From HRBIN24 sp035574155 (GTDB lineage Bacteria > Chloroflexota > Dehalococcoidia > SM23-28-2 > HRBIN24), in contig DATLZD010000076.1 of assembly GCA_035574155.1 (NCBI GenBank), positions 1 through 20,075 on the forward strand: DNA of 20,075 nucleotides, in the 5' to 3' direction. This document shows, piece by piece, positions 1-6,265 of this stretch; position 1 is the first letter of the stretch, and every line of letters starts with the position of its first letter. The notes under the pieces were generated by a model. The model ran no database searches. It saw nothing but the letters and a program-made list of their open reading frames with translations, and was not told the DNA's origin. The position numbers and the translations under genes were made by a program.

Positions 1-117
1 TCCATGGCCCAGAAGCGGGCCTATCTGGAGGCCACCGCCTACAACCTACGGCTGCTGCTGCGCCTCTTGTTGCCCCCGCTCCTGCCCCGGCCCCCCATCC
101 CTGCCACCCTCAGCTAG
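1..117 (+). CDS. C-terminal tail of an upstream gene, possibly a transposase (partial)
   Basis: The first reading frame is open from the window edge to a TAG at 115-117 and gives 38 residues. The segment AYLEATAYNLRLLLRLL (residues 7-23) is helical and ends in a Pro-rich tail. A helix with a central Tyr-Asn-Leu near the C-terminus resembles the last helix of several DDE transposase families, where an Asn-Leu-(Lys/Arg) segment follows the catalytic Glu. That assignment is a guess from a short stretch. The start and all catalytic residues lie outside the window. It ends 33 bases before the operon promoter and is probably a separate transcription unit. Confidence 0.4.
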   Translation, partial: SMAQKRAYLEATAYNLRLLLRLLLPPLLPRPPIPATLS

Positions 118-149
118 CACCGCTATTTGCAAGACAAGCCCGCAGCCGA

Positions 150-178
150 TTGACAGGTCCGGGCCGCGCGGCTATATT
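150..178 (+). promoter_or_regulatory. Sigma70-type promoter of the ilv-leu operon
   Basis: TTGACA at 150-155 and TATATT at 173-178 are separated by exactly 17 bases. This is a perfect -35 box and a one-mismatch -10 box in otherwise very GC-rich DNA. Transcription should begin near 184-187, just upstream of the T-box Stem I. No other promoter of this quality is visible before ilvD. Confidence 0.85.
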
Positions 179-401
179 GAGAAGTTGAGCCGCGTCTATA
201 CGGCAGAGGCGACGAAGGGGAGTAGTAGGGGCGGGGCCTGCCTATAGCGAGTCGGGGACGGTGGAAGCCCGGCGGCAAGGACGCCCCGAACTCGCCCCGG
301 AGCCTCCCGGTCGAAAGGCCGACGACTGTCGCCACGAGTAGGCCGGGACGGGTGCGCCCGTTAGCGCGCCAGAGGGCCCCAGGCCAGCAGCCTCGGGGAA
401 G

Positions 402-446
402 AAGGGTGGTACCGTCCCGCCCTGCGGGGTCCCTTCAGGGCGGGAC
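402..446 (+). promoter_or_regulatory. First T-box module: antiterminator strand plus strong hairpin without a U-tract
   Basis: AAGGG at 402-406 followed by TGGTACC can pair with CCCTT at 431-435, as in a T-box antiterminator. A competing perfect 10-bp hairpin pairs 414-423 with 437-446 and holds CCCTT in its loop. The bases after it (gttgcattagtgg) contain no run of T, so it is not a normal intrinsic terminator. The module is a second copy of the element at 470-525, with shared flanking bases. Confidence 0.75.
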
Positions 447-494
447 GTTGCATTAGTGGCCTGGGGAGGAAGGGTGGTACCGCGCGGACTGCCA

Positions 495-525
495 AGTCCC
501 GTCCCTTCGGGGCCGGGGCTTTTTT
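495..525 (+). terminator. T-box intrinsic terminator before ilvD
   Basis: A hairpin pairs 495-501 with 514-520 and 503-505 with 510-512, with one mismatch at 502/513. It is capped by a C(TTCG)G tetraloop and followed directly by TTTTTT at 520-525. The CCCTT at 503-507 can instead pair with AAGGG at 470-474 of the second T-box motif, which gives the antiterminator. The ilvD Shine-Dalgarno GGAGGAGG lies downstream at 531-538. Confidence 0.92.
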
Positions 526-545
526 GAACCGGAGGAGGAAGGCCC

Positions 546-2246
546 ATGGCCAGCGGGCAACGACGTCACCCCAGCGACGCCGTCAAGGTGGGCCCCCAGT
601 GGGCGCCCCACCGGGCCATGTACCGTGCCATGGGCCTCAGCGACGAGGACATCTACCGGCCCTTTGTGGGCGTCGCCTCCTCCTGGAACGAGGCCACCCC
701 CTGCAACCTGCACCTGGACCGGCTGGCCAGGGCGGCCAAGGAGGGCATCCGGGCCGCCGGCGGCACCCCCAGGGAGTTCGTCACCATCGCCGTGTCCGAC
801 GGCATCGCCATGGGCCACCAGGGGATGAAGGCCTCCCTGGTCTCCCGCGAGGTCATCGCCGACAGCGTCGAGCTGATGGTCCACGCCCATCAGTATGATG
901 CCCTGGTGGCCATCGCCGGCTGCGACAAGTCCCTGCCCGGAATGGCCATGGCCATGGCCCGCCTCAACGTCCCGGCCGTCTTCGTCTACGGGGGCACCAT
1001 CATGCCCGGCCGCTACCGGGGGCGCGATGTGACCATCCAGGACGTGTTCGAGGCGGTGGGGGCCTACGCTGCCGGCCAGATCTCCGACCAGGACCTCTAT
1101 GAGCTGGAGTGCTCCGCCTGTCCCACGGAGGGGTCGTGTGCCGGCATGTATACGGCCAACACCATGGCGGCGGCCATGGAGGCCCTCGGCATCGCCCTGC
1201 CCGGCAGCGCCTCGCCCCCGGCCCCGTCCCCTGAACGGGACGAGGTGGCCCGCCGGAGCGGCCAGGCCGTGATGCGCCTGCTGGAGATGGAGATACGGCC
1301 GCGGGACATCCTCACCCGCAGCGCCTTCCTCAACGCCATCGCCGTGGACGCCGCCGTGGGCGGCTCCACCAACGCCGTCCTGCACCTGTTGGCCATCGCC
1401 CGGGAGGCGGGGGTGGAGCTGACGCTGGACGACTTCGACAGGGTGTCCCGGCGCACCCCCCACATCGCCGACATGCGCCCCGGTGGCCGTTACGTGATGC
1501 TCGACCTGCACCGGGTGGGAGGAATCCCCAGGGTGATGAGGGAGCTGCTGGCAGCCGGCCTCATAGACGGCGACTGCCTCACGGTGACGGGGCGTACCGT
1601 GCGCGAGAACCTGGCCCAGGTGGAGCTGCCCGAGGTGGACCAGGACGTGGTGCGGCCCATCAGCGACCCCATCAGCCCCACGGGCACCGTCTGCGTCCTG
1701 CGGGGCAACCTGGCCCCCGAGGGGGCGGTGGTCAAGACGGCCGGCGTGCGCCACCTGGTCCACACGGGCCCCGCCCGGGTGTTCGACTCGGAGGAGGACG
1801 CCTTCGCCGCCATATCCCAGCGGCGCATCCGGGCCGGCGACGTGGTGGTGATACGTTACGAGGGGCCCAAGGGGGGGCCGGGCATGCGGGAGATGTTGGC
1901 CGTCACCGCCGCCTTGGTGGGGCAGGGGCTAGGGGAGCAGGTGGCCCTCATCACCGATGGCCGCTTCTCGGGGGCCACCCGCGGCCTCATGGTGGGGCAT
2001 GTGGCCCCCGAGGCCATGGTGGGTGGGCCCATCGCCCTTCTGCGGGACGGGGACGAGGTGACCATCGACGTCCCCAACCGCCTCATCGAGGCGCGGGTGC
2101 CCCCGGAGGAGATGGCGCGGCGGCGGCAGGAGTGGACGCCGCCACCGCCCCGCTACCGCTGGGGCGCCCTGGCCAAGTACGCCTCCCTGGTAGGCTCCGC
2201 CTCCCAGGGTGCCGTATGCCCCCCGCTGTTGGGGGGTGACCGCTAG
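546..2246 (+). CDS. ilvD: Dihydroxy-acid dehydratase IlvD
   Basis: IlvD dehydrates 2,3-dihydroxy-isovalerate and 2,3-dihydroxy-3-methylvalerate to the 2-oxoacids in valine, leucine and isoleucine synthesis. It is a cytoplasmic, Mg- and Fe-S-dependent enzyme. The 566-residue length is usual for the family. The three expected cluster cysteines are present: C53 (in TPCNLHL), C126 (in GCDKSLPG) and C198 (in PTEGSCAGMYTANTM). The C-terminal DGRFSGATRGLMVGHVAPEA block is also intact. The ATG is set by GGAGGAGG seven bases upstream. This is the first gene of the operon, so its expression should depend directly on the T-box decision upstream. It is one of two Fe-S dehydratase enzymes in the operon, the other being LeuC. 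Confidence 0.97.
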   Translation: MASGQRRHPSDAVKVGPQWAPHRAMYRAMGLSDEDIYRPFVGVASSWNEATPCNLHLDRLARAAKEGIRAAGGTPREFVTIAVSDGIAMGHQGMKASLVSREVIADSVELMVHAHQYDALVAIAGCDKSLPGMAMAMARLNVPAVFVYGGTIMPGRYRGRDVTIQDVFEAVGAYAAGQISDQDLYELECSACPTEGSCAGMYTANTMAAAMEALGIALPGSASPPAPSPERDEVARRSGQAVMRLLEMEIRPRDILTRSAFLNAIAVDAAVGGSTNAVLHLLAIAREAGVELTLDDFDRVSRRTPHIADMRPGGRYVMLDLHRVGGIPRVMRELLAAGLIDGDCLTVTGRTVRENLAQVELPEVDQDVVRPISDPISPTGTVCVLRGNLAPEGAVVKTAGVRHLVHTGPARVFDSEEDAFAAISQRRIRAGDVVVIRYEGPKGGPGMREMLAVTAALVGQGLGEQVALITDGRFSGATRGLMVGHVAPEAMVGGPIALLRDGDEVTIDVPNRLIEARVPPEEMARRRQEWTPPPPRYRWGALAKYASLVGSASQGAVCPPLLGGDR

Positions 2247-2305
2247 GGGCCTGCAGCCGAGGGATAGCTGCGACGAGAGGCAGAGAGCAGGAAGGAGCGC
2301 TAGCC

Positions 2306-4033
2306 ATGGAGATGACAGGAGCCGAGATGGTGCTGGAGTGCCTGGCCCGTGAGGGGGTGGAGGCCATCTTCGGCCTGCCCGGCGGGGCCAACCTGCCCCT
2401 CTACGACACCCTGCCCCGCTATTACCCCAAGCTGCGCCACTACTTGGTGCGGCACGAGCAGGGGGCGGCCCACGCCGCCGACGCCTACGCCCGTGTCACC
2501 GGCCGACCGGGCGTCTGCTTCGCCACCTCGGGTCCGGGCGCCACCAACCTGGTCACCGGCATCGCCAACGCCTGGATGGACTCGGTGCCCCTGGTGGCCA
2601 TCACTGGCTGCGTCATTCGCCCCCTCATCGGCCGCGACGGCTTCCAGGAGGCGGACATCACCGGTATCACCATACCCATCACCAAGCACAACTATTTGGT
2701 GCGGGACGTTAACGAGATCCCGCGGGTCATGCGGGAGGCCTTCTACATCGCCAGCACGGGGCGGCCGGGGCCGGTCCTCATCGACATCCCCCGTGACGTC
2801 CAGCAGGAGCGGGGCGAGTTCTACTGGCCCGAGAAGGTGGAGCTGCGGGGCTACCGGCCGCGCCTTTACCCCGATCCGGCCGAGGTGGAGAAGGCGGCCC
2901 GCCTCATATACGAGTCAGAGCGTCCCCTCATCCTGGCCGGCCACGGGGTCATCATCTCTCAGGCCTACTACGAGCTGAGGGAGCTGGCCGAGAAGACCAA
3001 CGTCCCCGTCATCACCACCCTGCTGGGCATCAGCAGCTTCCCGCCGGACCACCCCCTTTACCTGGGCATGCCGGGGATGCATGGCATGCACTGGAACAAC
3101 CTGGCCATATCGGAGGCCGACCTGCTCATCGGCATCGGCATGCGCTTCGACGACCGGGTGACGGGGCGGCTGAAGGACTTTGCCCCCCAGGCCAAGATCG
3201 TGCACATCGAGGTGGACCCGGCCGAGGTGGGCAAGAACGTGCGGCCGGCGGCGGCGCTGGTGGGGGACGCCCGCATCTGCCTGCAGCAGCTCAACCGCCT
3301 GGTCCAGCACAGGGAGCGGCCGGACTGGTTCTCCCGCCTGGACGAGCTGAAACGGGAGCACCCCTCCCTCGTCTACCCGGAGGACACGGAGCAGGCCCTG
3401 CCCCAATACGTCATCCACAAGATCTACCAGCTCACGGGCGGGGACGCCTACTTCGTGACGGGGGTGGGGCAGCACCAGATGTGGGCGGCCCAGTTCTTCT
3501 GGTCCAAGAAGCCCAACTCCTTCGTCACCTCGGGCGGCCTGGGCACCATGGGCTTCGAGGTGCCGGCGGCCATCGGCGTGCAGGTGGCCAAGCCCGGGGA
3601 GCTGGTGTGGGCCATCTGCGGCGACGGCGGCTTCCAGATGACCATGGAGGAGCTGGGGGTGGTGGCCGAATACGGCCTGCCCATCAAGTTCGCCATCATC
3701 AACAACGGCCACCATGGCATGGTGCGCCAGTGGCAGAGCCTCTTCTACCGGGGCAACCTGGTGGCCAGCCCCCTCAAGAACCCCGACTTCGTCAAGATCG
3801 CCGAGGCCTACGGCATCCTGGGCCTGCGGGCCACCCGCCGCGAGGAGGTGGTGCCGGCCCTGGAGCGGGCCCTGGAGCACCAAGGGCCAGTCCTGATCGA
3901 CTTCCACGTCAAGCAGGACGAGGACTGCTTCCCCATGGTGCCGCCGGGGGCGTCGCTGCAGGAGACCATCGGCCTGCCCAAGGAATACGTGGAGCTGGTG
4001 CGTAGGCGCCAGATGGCGGAGGTGGGACGGTGA
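2306..4033 (+). CDS. ilvB: Acetolactate synthase large (catalytic) subunit
   Basis: The enzyme condenses pyruvate with pyruvate (or with 2-oxobutyrate) to form acetolactate or acetohydroxybutyrate, using thiamine diphosphate, Mg and FAD. The 575 residues show the usual three-domain order. The N-terminal ThDP domain has catalytic Glu51 in RHEQGA, the central FAD-associated domain lies around residues 190-340, and the C-terminal ThDP domain has the GDGG (439-442) to NN (466-467) cofactor motif, followed by GMVRQWQ. The ATG is preceded by AAGGAG at 2292-2297. It starts 59 bases after ilvD and overlaps ilvN by four bases, so the two subunits are probably translationally coupled. The full active-site context next to an ACT subunit argues for the anabolic enzyme rather than another ThDP decarboxylase. 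Confidence 0.97.
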   Translation: MEMTGAEMVLECLAREGVEAIFGLPGGANLPLYDTLPRYYPKLRHYLVRHEQGAAHAADAYARVTGRPGVCFATSGPGATNLVTGIANAWMDSVPLVAITGCVIRPLIGRDGFQEADITGITIPITKHNYLVRDVNEIPRVMREAFYIASTGRPGPVLIDIPRDVQQERGEFYWPEKVELRGYRPRLYPDPAEVEKAARLIYESERPLILAGHGVIISQAYYELRELAEKTNVPVITTLLGISSFPPDHPLYLGMPGMHGMHWNNLAISEADLLIGIGMRFDDRVTGRLKDFAPQAKIVHIEVDPAEVGKNVRPAAALVGDARICLQQLNRLVQHRERPDWFSRLDELKREHPSLVYPEDTEQALPQYVIHKIYQLTGGDAYFVTGVGQHQMWAAQFFWSKKPNSFVTSGGLGTMGFEVPAAIGVQVAKPGELVWAICGDGGFQMTMEELGVVAEYGLPIKFAIINNGHHGMVRQWQSLFYRGNLVASPLKNPDFVKIAEAYGILGLRATRREEVVPALERALEHQGPVLIDFHVKQDEDCFPMVPPGASLQETIGLPKEYVELVRRRQMAEVGR

Positions 4034-4593
4034 GCGACGGCAAGGGCAACGGCAGACGCTTTCACACCATCATCGCCCTGGTGGAGGACAGGCCGGGCGT
4101 CCTGAACCGCATCGCCTCTAAGTGGCGGCAGCGGGGCTTCAACATCGAGAGCCTGGCGGTGGGCCACTCGGAGACGCCGGGGCTGTCGCGCATGACCCTG
4201 GTGGTGGACGCCAGCCACGATGCCGACCAGGTGGTGAAGCAGCTGGACAAGCTGGTGGACGTGGTGGACATCCGCGACGTCTCGGACGAGGACATCGTGG
4301 CCCGGGAGATGGCCCTCATCAAGGTCCGCTGCGACGCCGGCAACCGCAGCCACATCATCGAGGTGGTGGACATCTTCCGGGCCAACATCATCGACGTGTC
4401 GCCCGAGTCGGTCATCGTGGAGGTGACGGGGGACGAGGGCAAGATCGACGCCATGTTCGAGCTCTTGAAGGACTACGGCGTCATCGAGATGGTGCGCACC
4501 GGCCGGGTGGCCATGCTGCGGGGGGCCGAGGCCTCCCACCCGGTGGCCCAAGAGGAGCCCTACGACCGTTACCCTGGCCAGGAGACGTGGTAG
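4030..4593 (+). CDS. ilvN: Acetolactate synthase small (regulatory) subunit
   Basis: This is the regulatory subunit that activates IlvB and gives feedback inhibition, typically by valine. An N-terminal ACT domain occupies about residues 11-85, with the conserved DRPGVLNRIA and RGFNIESLAVG blocks. A second ACT-like half runs from about residue 90 to 165. The 187 residues are longer than many bacterial homologues (about 160-170), because of a charged tail ending in QETW. The start is a GTG at 4030 inside the GTGA overlap with the ilvB stop. Both the overlap and the adjacent catalytic gene support the assignment. The symbol ilvH would be equally acceptable. Confidence 0.95.
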   Translation: MSDGKGNGRRFHTIIALVEDRPGVLNRIASKWRQRGFNIESLAVGHSETPGLSRMTLVVDASHDADQVVKQLDKLVDVVDIRDVSDEDIVAREMALIKVRCDAGNRSHIIEVVDIFRANIIDVSPESVIVEVTGDEGKIDAMFELLKDYGVIEMVRTGRVAMLRGAEASHPVAQEEPYDRYPGQETW

Positions 4594-4604
4594 GAGGAGA
4601 AGGC

Positions 4605-5603
4605 ATGGCCAAGGTCTACTACGACCAGGACGCCGATCTGGGGCTGCTGCGGGGCAAGAAGATAGCCGTCATCGGCTTCGGCTCCCAGGGGCACGCCCAT
4701 GCCCTCAACCTGAAGGACTCGGGCCTGGACGTGGTGGTGGGCCTGTATGCCGGCTCCAAGTCCTGGCAGCGGGCCCAGGAGGCGGGCCTCCAGGTGACCA
4801 CCGTGGACGAGGCGGTGCGCCAGGCCGACATCGTCATGATGTTGGCCCCGGACCAGGTCCAGCGCCAGATCTACGAGGAGAGCATCGCCCCCCACCTCCG
4901 GCCAGGGCAGATGCTCATGTTCGCCCACGGCTTCAACATCCATTTCCGCCAGATCGTGCCGCCCCCGGACGTGGACGTGACCATGGTGGCCCCCAAGGGG
5001 CCGGGGCACCGCCTGCGGGAGCTGTTCGTGCAGGGCCTGGGGACCCCGGCCCTGCTGGCGGTGCACCAGGACGCCAGCGAGAACGCCCGTCCCCTGGCGT
5101 TGGCCTATGCCAAGGGCATCGGCTGCACCAGGGCTGGCGTCATCGAGACCACCTTCGCCGAGGAGACAGAGACGGACCTCTTCGGCGAGCAGGTGGTCCT
5201 GTGCGGTGGCGTCAGCTCCCTGGTCAAGGCCGCCTTTGAGACCCTGGTGGAGGCCGGCTACCAGCCCGAGGTGGCCTATTTCGAGTGCCTGCACGAGCTG
5301 AAGCTCATCGTCGACCTGATGTATGAGGGGGGCCTATCCTACATGCGCTACTCCATCTCCGACACGGCCGAGTACGGCGACTACACCCGCGGCCCCCGCA
5401 TCATCGACGGCCACGTGCGCCAGACCATGAGGGAGGTCCTGGAGGAGATCCGCAGCGGTCGCTTCGCCCGCGAGTGGGTACTGGAGAACCAGGCCGGGCG
5501 GCCGGTGTTCCTGGCCCTGCGGGAGCGGGACGCCCATCACCCCATCGAGGAGGTGGGGCGGCGGCTGCGCAGCATGATGCCCTGGCTCAAGGGCACCAAG
5601 TAG
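4605..5603 (+). CDS. ilvC: Ketol-acid reductoisomerase, class I (short form)
   Basis: IlvC isomerises and reduces acetolactate or acetohydroxybutyrate to the dihydroxy acid using NAD(P)H and Mg. The ATG at 4605 follows TAGGAGGAGA, and the product is 332 residues, normal for class I. The Rossmann motif GFGSQGHAHALNLKDSG lies at residues 24-40. All expected catalytic residues are present: H108, K131, D191, E195, E227, E231 and S252. The cofactor-specificity loop reads GLYAGSKSW (46-54), with Tyr where many NADPH enzymes have Arg; S51 and S53 are kept. The reading frame is open well upstream (to 4122), but that part overlaps ilvN in another frame and is not coding. Confidence 0.97.
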   Translation: MAKVYYDQDADLGLLRGKKIAVIGFGSQGHAHALNLKDSGLDVVVGLYAGSKSWQRAQEAGLQVTTVDEAVRQADIVMMLAPDQVQRQIYEESIAPHLRPGQMLMFAHGFNIHFRQIVPPPDVDVTMVAPKGPGHRLRELFVQGLGTPALLAVHQDASENARPLALAYAKGIGCTRAGVIETTFAEETETDLFGEQVVLCGGVSSLVKAAFETLVEAGYQPEVAYFECLHELKLIVDLMYEGGLSYMRYSISDTAEYGDYTRGPRIIDGHVRQTMREVLEEIRSGRFAREWVLENQAGRPVFLALRERDAHHPIEEVGRRLRSMMPWLKGTK

Positions 5604-5612
5604 GAGGCGGAA

Positions 5613-6041
5613 ATGGGCAGGCCCAAGGCGAGCCAAGAGTTCATCGACATGCTCAACGAGGCCCTTTCGGAGGAGATGGCCTCCATCTTCCAGTACATGT
5701 GGGACCACATCCTGGCGCGGGGGATGGAGAGCCCACCCATCGCCGACAAGTTCAAGGAGCTGGCCATGACCGAGATGCGCCACGCCTACATGCTGGCCGA
5801 GCGCATCGACCTGCTGGGCGGCACCCCCACCACCAAGGTGGGCGAGATCAGGATCGGGGGCGACCTGCGCCAGATGGTGGAGGACAACCTGGAGCTGGAA
5901 TACGAGGCCATCGCCATGTACCGACGCCTCATCAAGCAGGCGGAGAAGGAGGACGACCCCGCCACCCGCCGCCTGCTGGAGGACATCCTCAAGGACACCG
6001 AGGAGCACGCCCGCGACCTGGAGAGCATCCTGGGCAAGTAG
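5613..6041 (+). CDS. Ferritin-like (bacterioferritin-type) four-helix protein
   Basis: The 142-residue all-helical protein has the bacterioferritin pattern. Helix A has LNEALSEEMASIFQY with ligand E21. Helix B has E54-x-x-H57 in EMRHAYMLAERIDLLGG. Helix C has E96 in LELEYEAIAMYR, and helix D has EEHARDLE with H132. In helix D the position that is Glu in classical bacterioferritin (three residues before the His) is Thr129, so the ferroxidase site may be incomplete or built differently. The start lies nine bases after ilvC, behind GGAGGCGG, so it belongs to the operon. A role in handling iron for the Fe-S enzymes IlvD and LeuC is possible but inferred. No haem-binding Met is assigned. Confidence 0.85.
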   Translation: MGRPKASQEFIDMLNEALSEEMASIFQYMWDHILARGMESPPIADKFKELAMTEMRHAYMLAERIDLLGGTPTTKVGEIRIGGDLRQMVEDNLELEYEAIAMYRRLIKQAEKEDDPATRRLLEDILKDTEEHARDLESILGK

Positions 6042-6050
6042 GGAGAGGCC

Positions 6051-6239
6051 ATGGCTGAAACGCCATCGCACCAGGCCGGGCAAGGCCGGGAAGAGGGTGC
6101 CCTGCGGACGGAGGGCCGCGGGACCGCTGCGCGTGCCCTCGGGCCGCGGGGCCCTGGCCGCGGAAAGAGCCTGGCCCTCAACCTTCCCGAGCCCTCCCCG
6201 GGCGCTAGGCCCGGGCGAGGGCGTCCGGCAGTCCACTAG
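6051..6239 (+). CDS. Doubtful 62-codon reading frame in the leuA leader
   Basis: An ATG at 6051 sits just after GGGAGAGG and opens a 62-codon frame that ends 26 bases before the leuA start. The predicted product is rich in Gly, Arg, Pro and Ala, has no recognisable domain, and is not a leucine-rich leader peptide. Its first codons (ATGGCTGAA) match those of leuA. The good Shine-Dalgarno spacing is the only argument for translation. It could be a chance frame in GC-rich DNA. Confidence 0.18.
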   Translation: MAETPSHQAGQGREEGALRTEGRGTAARALGPRGPGRGKSLALNLPEPSPGARPGRGRPAVH

Positions 6240-6250
6240 ACGACGGTCAA

Positions 6251-6256
6251 GGGAGG
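6251..6256 (+). promoter_or_regulatory. Ribosome binding site fixing the leuA start
   Basis: GGGAGG lies nine bases before the ATG at 6266. The in-frame TTG at 6257 directly abuts it and is therefore unlikely to be the start. Confidence 0.7.
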
Positions 6257-6265
6257 TTGAGCGAA

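Larger units (their letters stand above)
186..525 (+). promoter_or_regulatory. T-box riboswitch leader, leucine specifier, upstream of ilvD
   Basis: Stem I can be folded by hand. 206-209 pairs with 303-306. A K-turn GA motif (211-216 against 299-302) is followed by gggg 217-220 paired with cccc 295-298. The specifier loop has AGTAGTA (221-227) facing GAACTCG (288-294). Then 228-233 pairs with 282-287, 237-242 pairs with 274-280, the AG bulge lies near 246-251, 252-256 pairs with 268-272, and the distal loop 257-267 contains GGTGGAA. In the specifier loop CTC (291-293) follows GAA and precedes a purine, which fits tRNA-Leu(GAG). A small Stem III candidate is 348-352 paired with 357-361. Two T-box motifs follow, at 402-414 and 470-484. 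Both contain TGGT, which would pair with a tRNA 3' end ACCA, consistent with the A73 discriminator of tRNA-Leu. Uncharged tRNA-Leu is expected to switch the operon on. The specifier identity is inferred; the T-box class is clear. Confidence 0.93.
6042..6265 (+). other. Spacer between the ferritin-like gene and leuA with a strong hairpin
   Basis: This 224-base stretch breaks the tight gene packing. It holds GC-rich inverted repeats. The best is at 6191-6222, where 6197-6203 pairs with 6209-6215 and 6191-6195 with 6218-6222. No U-tract follows, so it is not a standard terminator. No T-box motif and no promoter were seen. It may be a processing or attenuation site, or simply GC-rich filler. Confidence 0.4.

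Noticed and set aside
453..1763. Long open frame on the minus strand across ilvD (436 codons)
   Set aside because: It lies antisense to a gene with intact catalytic motifs, its product is rich in His, Gly and Val with no domain, and such shadows are expected at this GC content.
2915..3907. Long minus-strand frame across ilvB
   Set aside because: It is complementary to conserved ilvB codons and has low-complexity composition and no start signal.
4122..4604. N-terminal extension of ilvC
   Set aside because: The extension overlaps ilvN in another frame and is Gly/Arg-rich. The ATG at 4605 has a strong ribosome binding site and starts the conserved protein.
6051..6239. Leucine leader peptide for transcription attenuation before leuA
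   Set aside because: The 62-codon frame has no run of Leu, Ile or Val codons, and no terminator with a U-tract follows.
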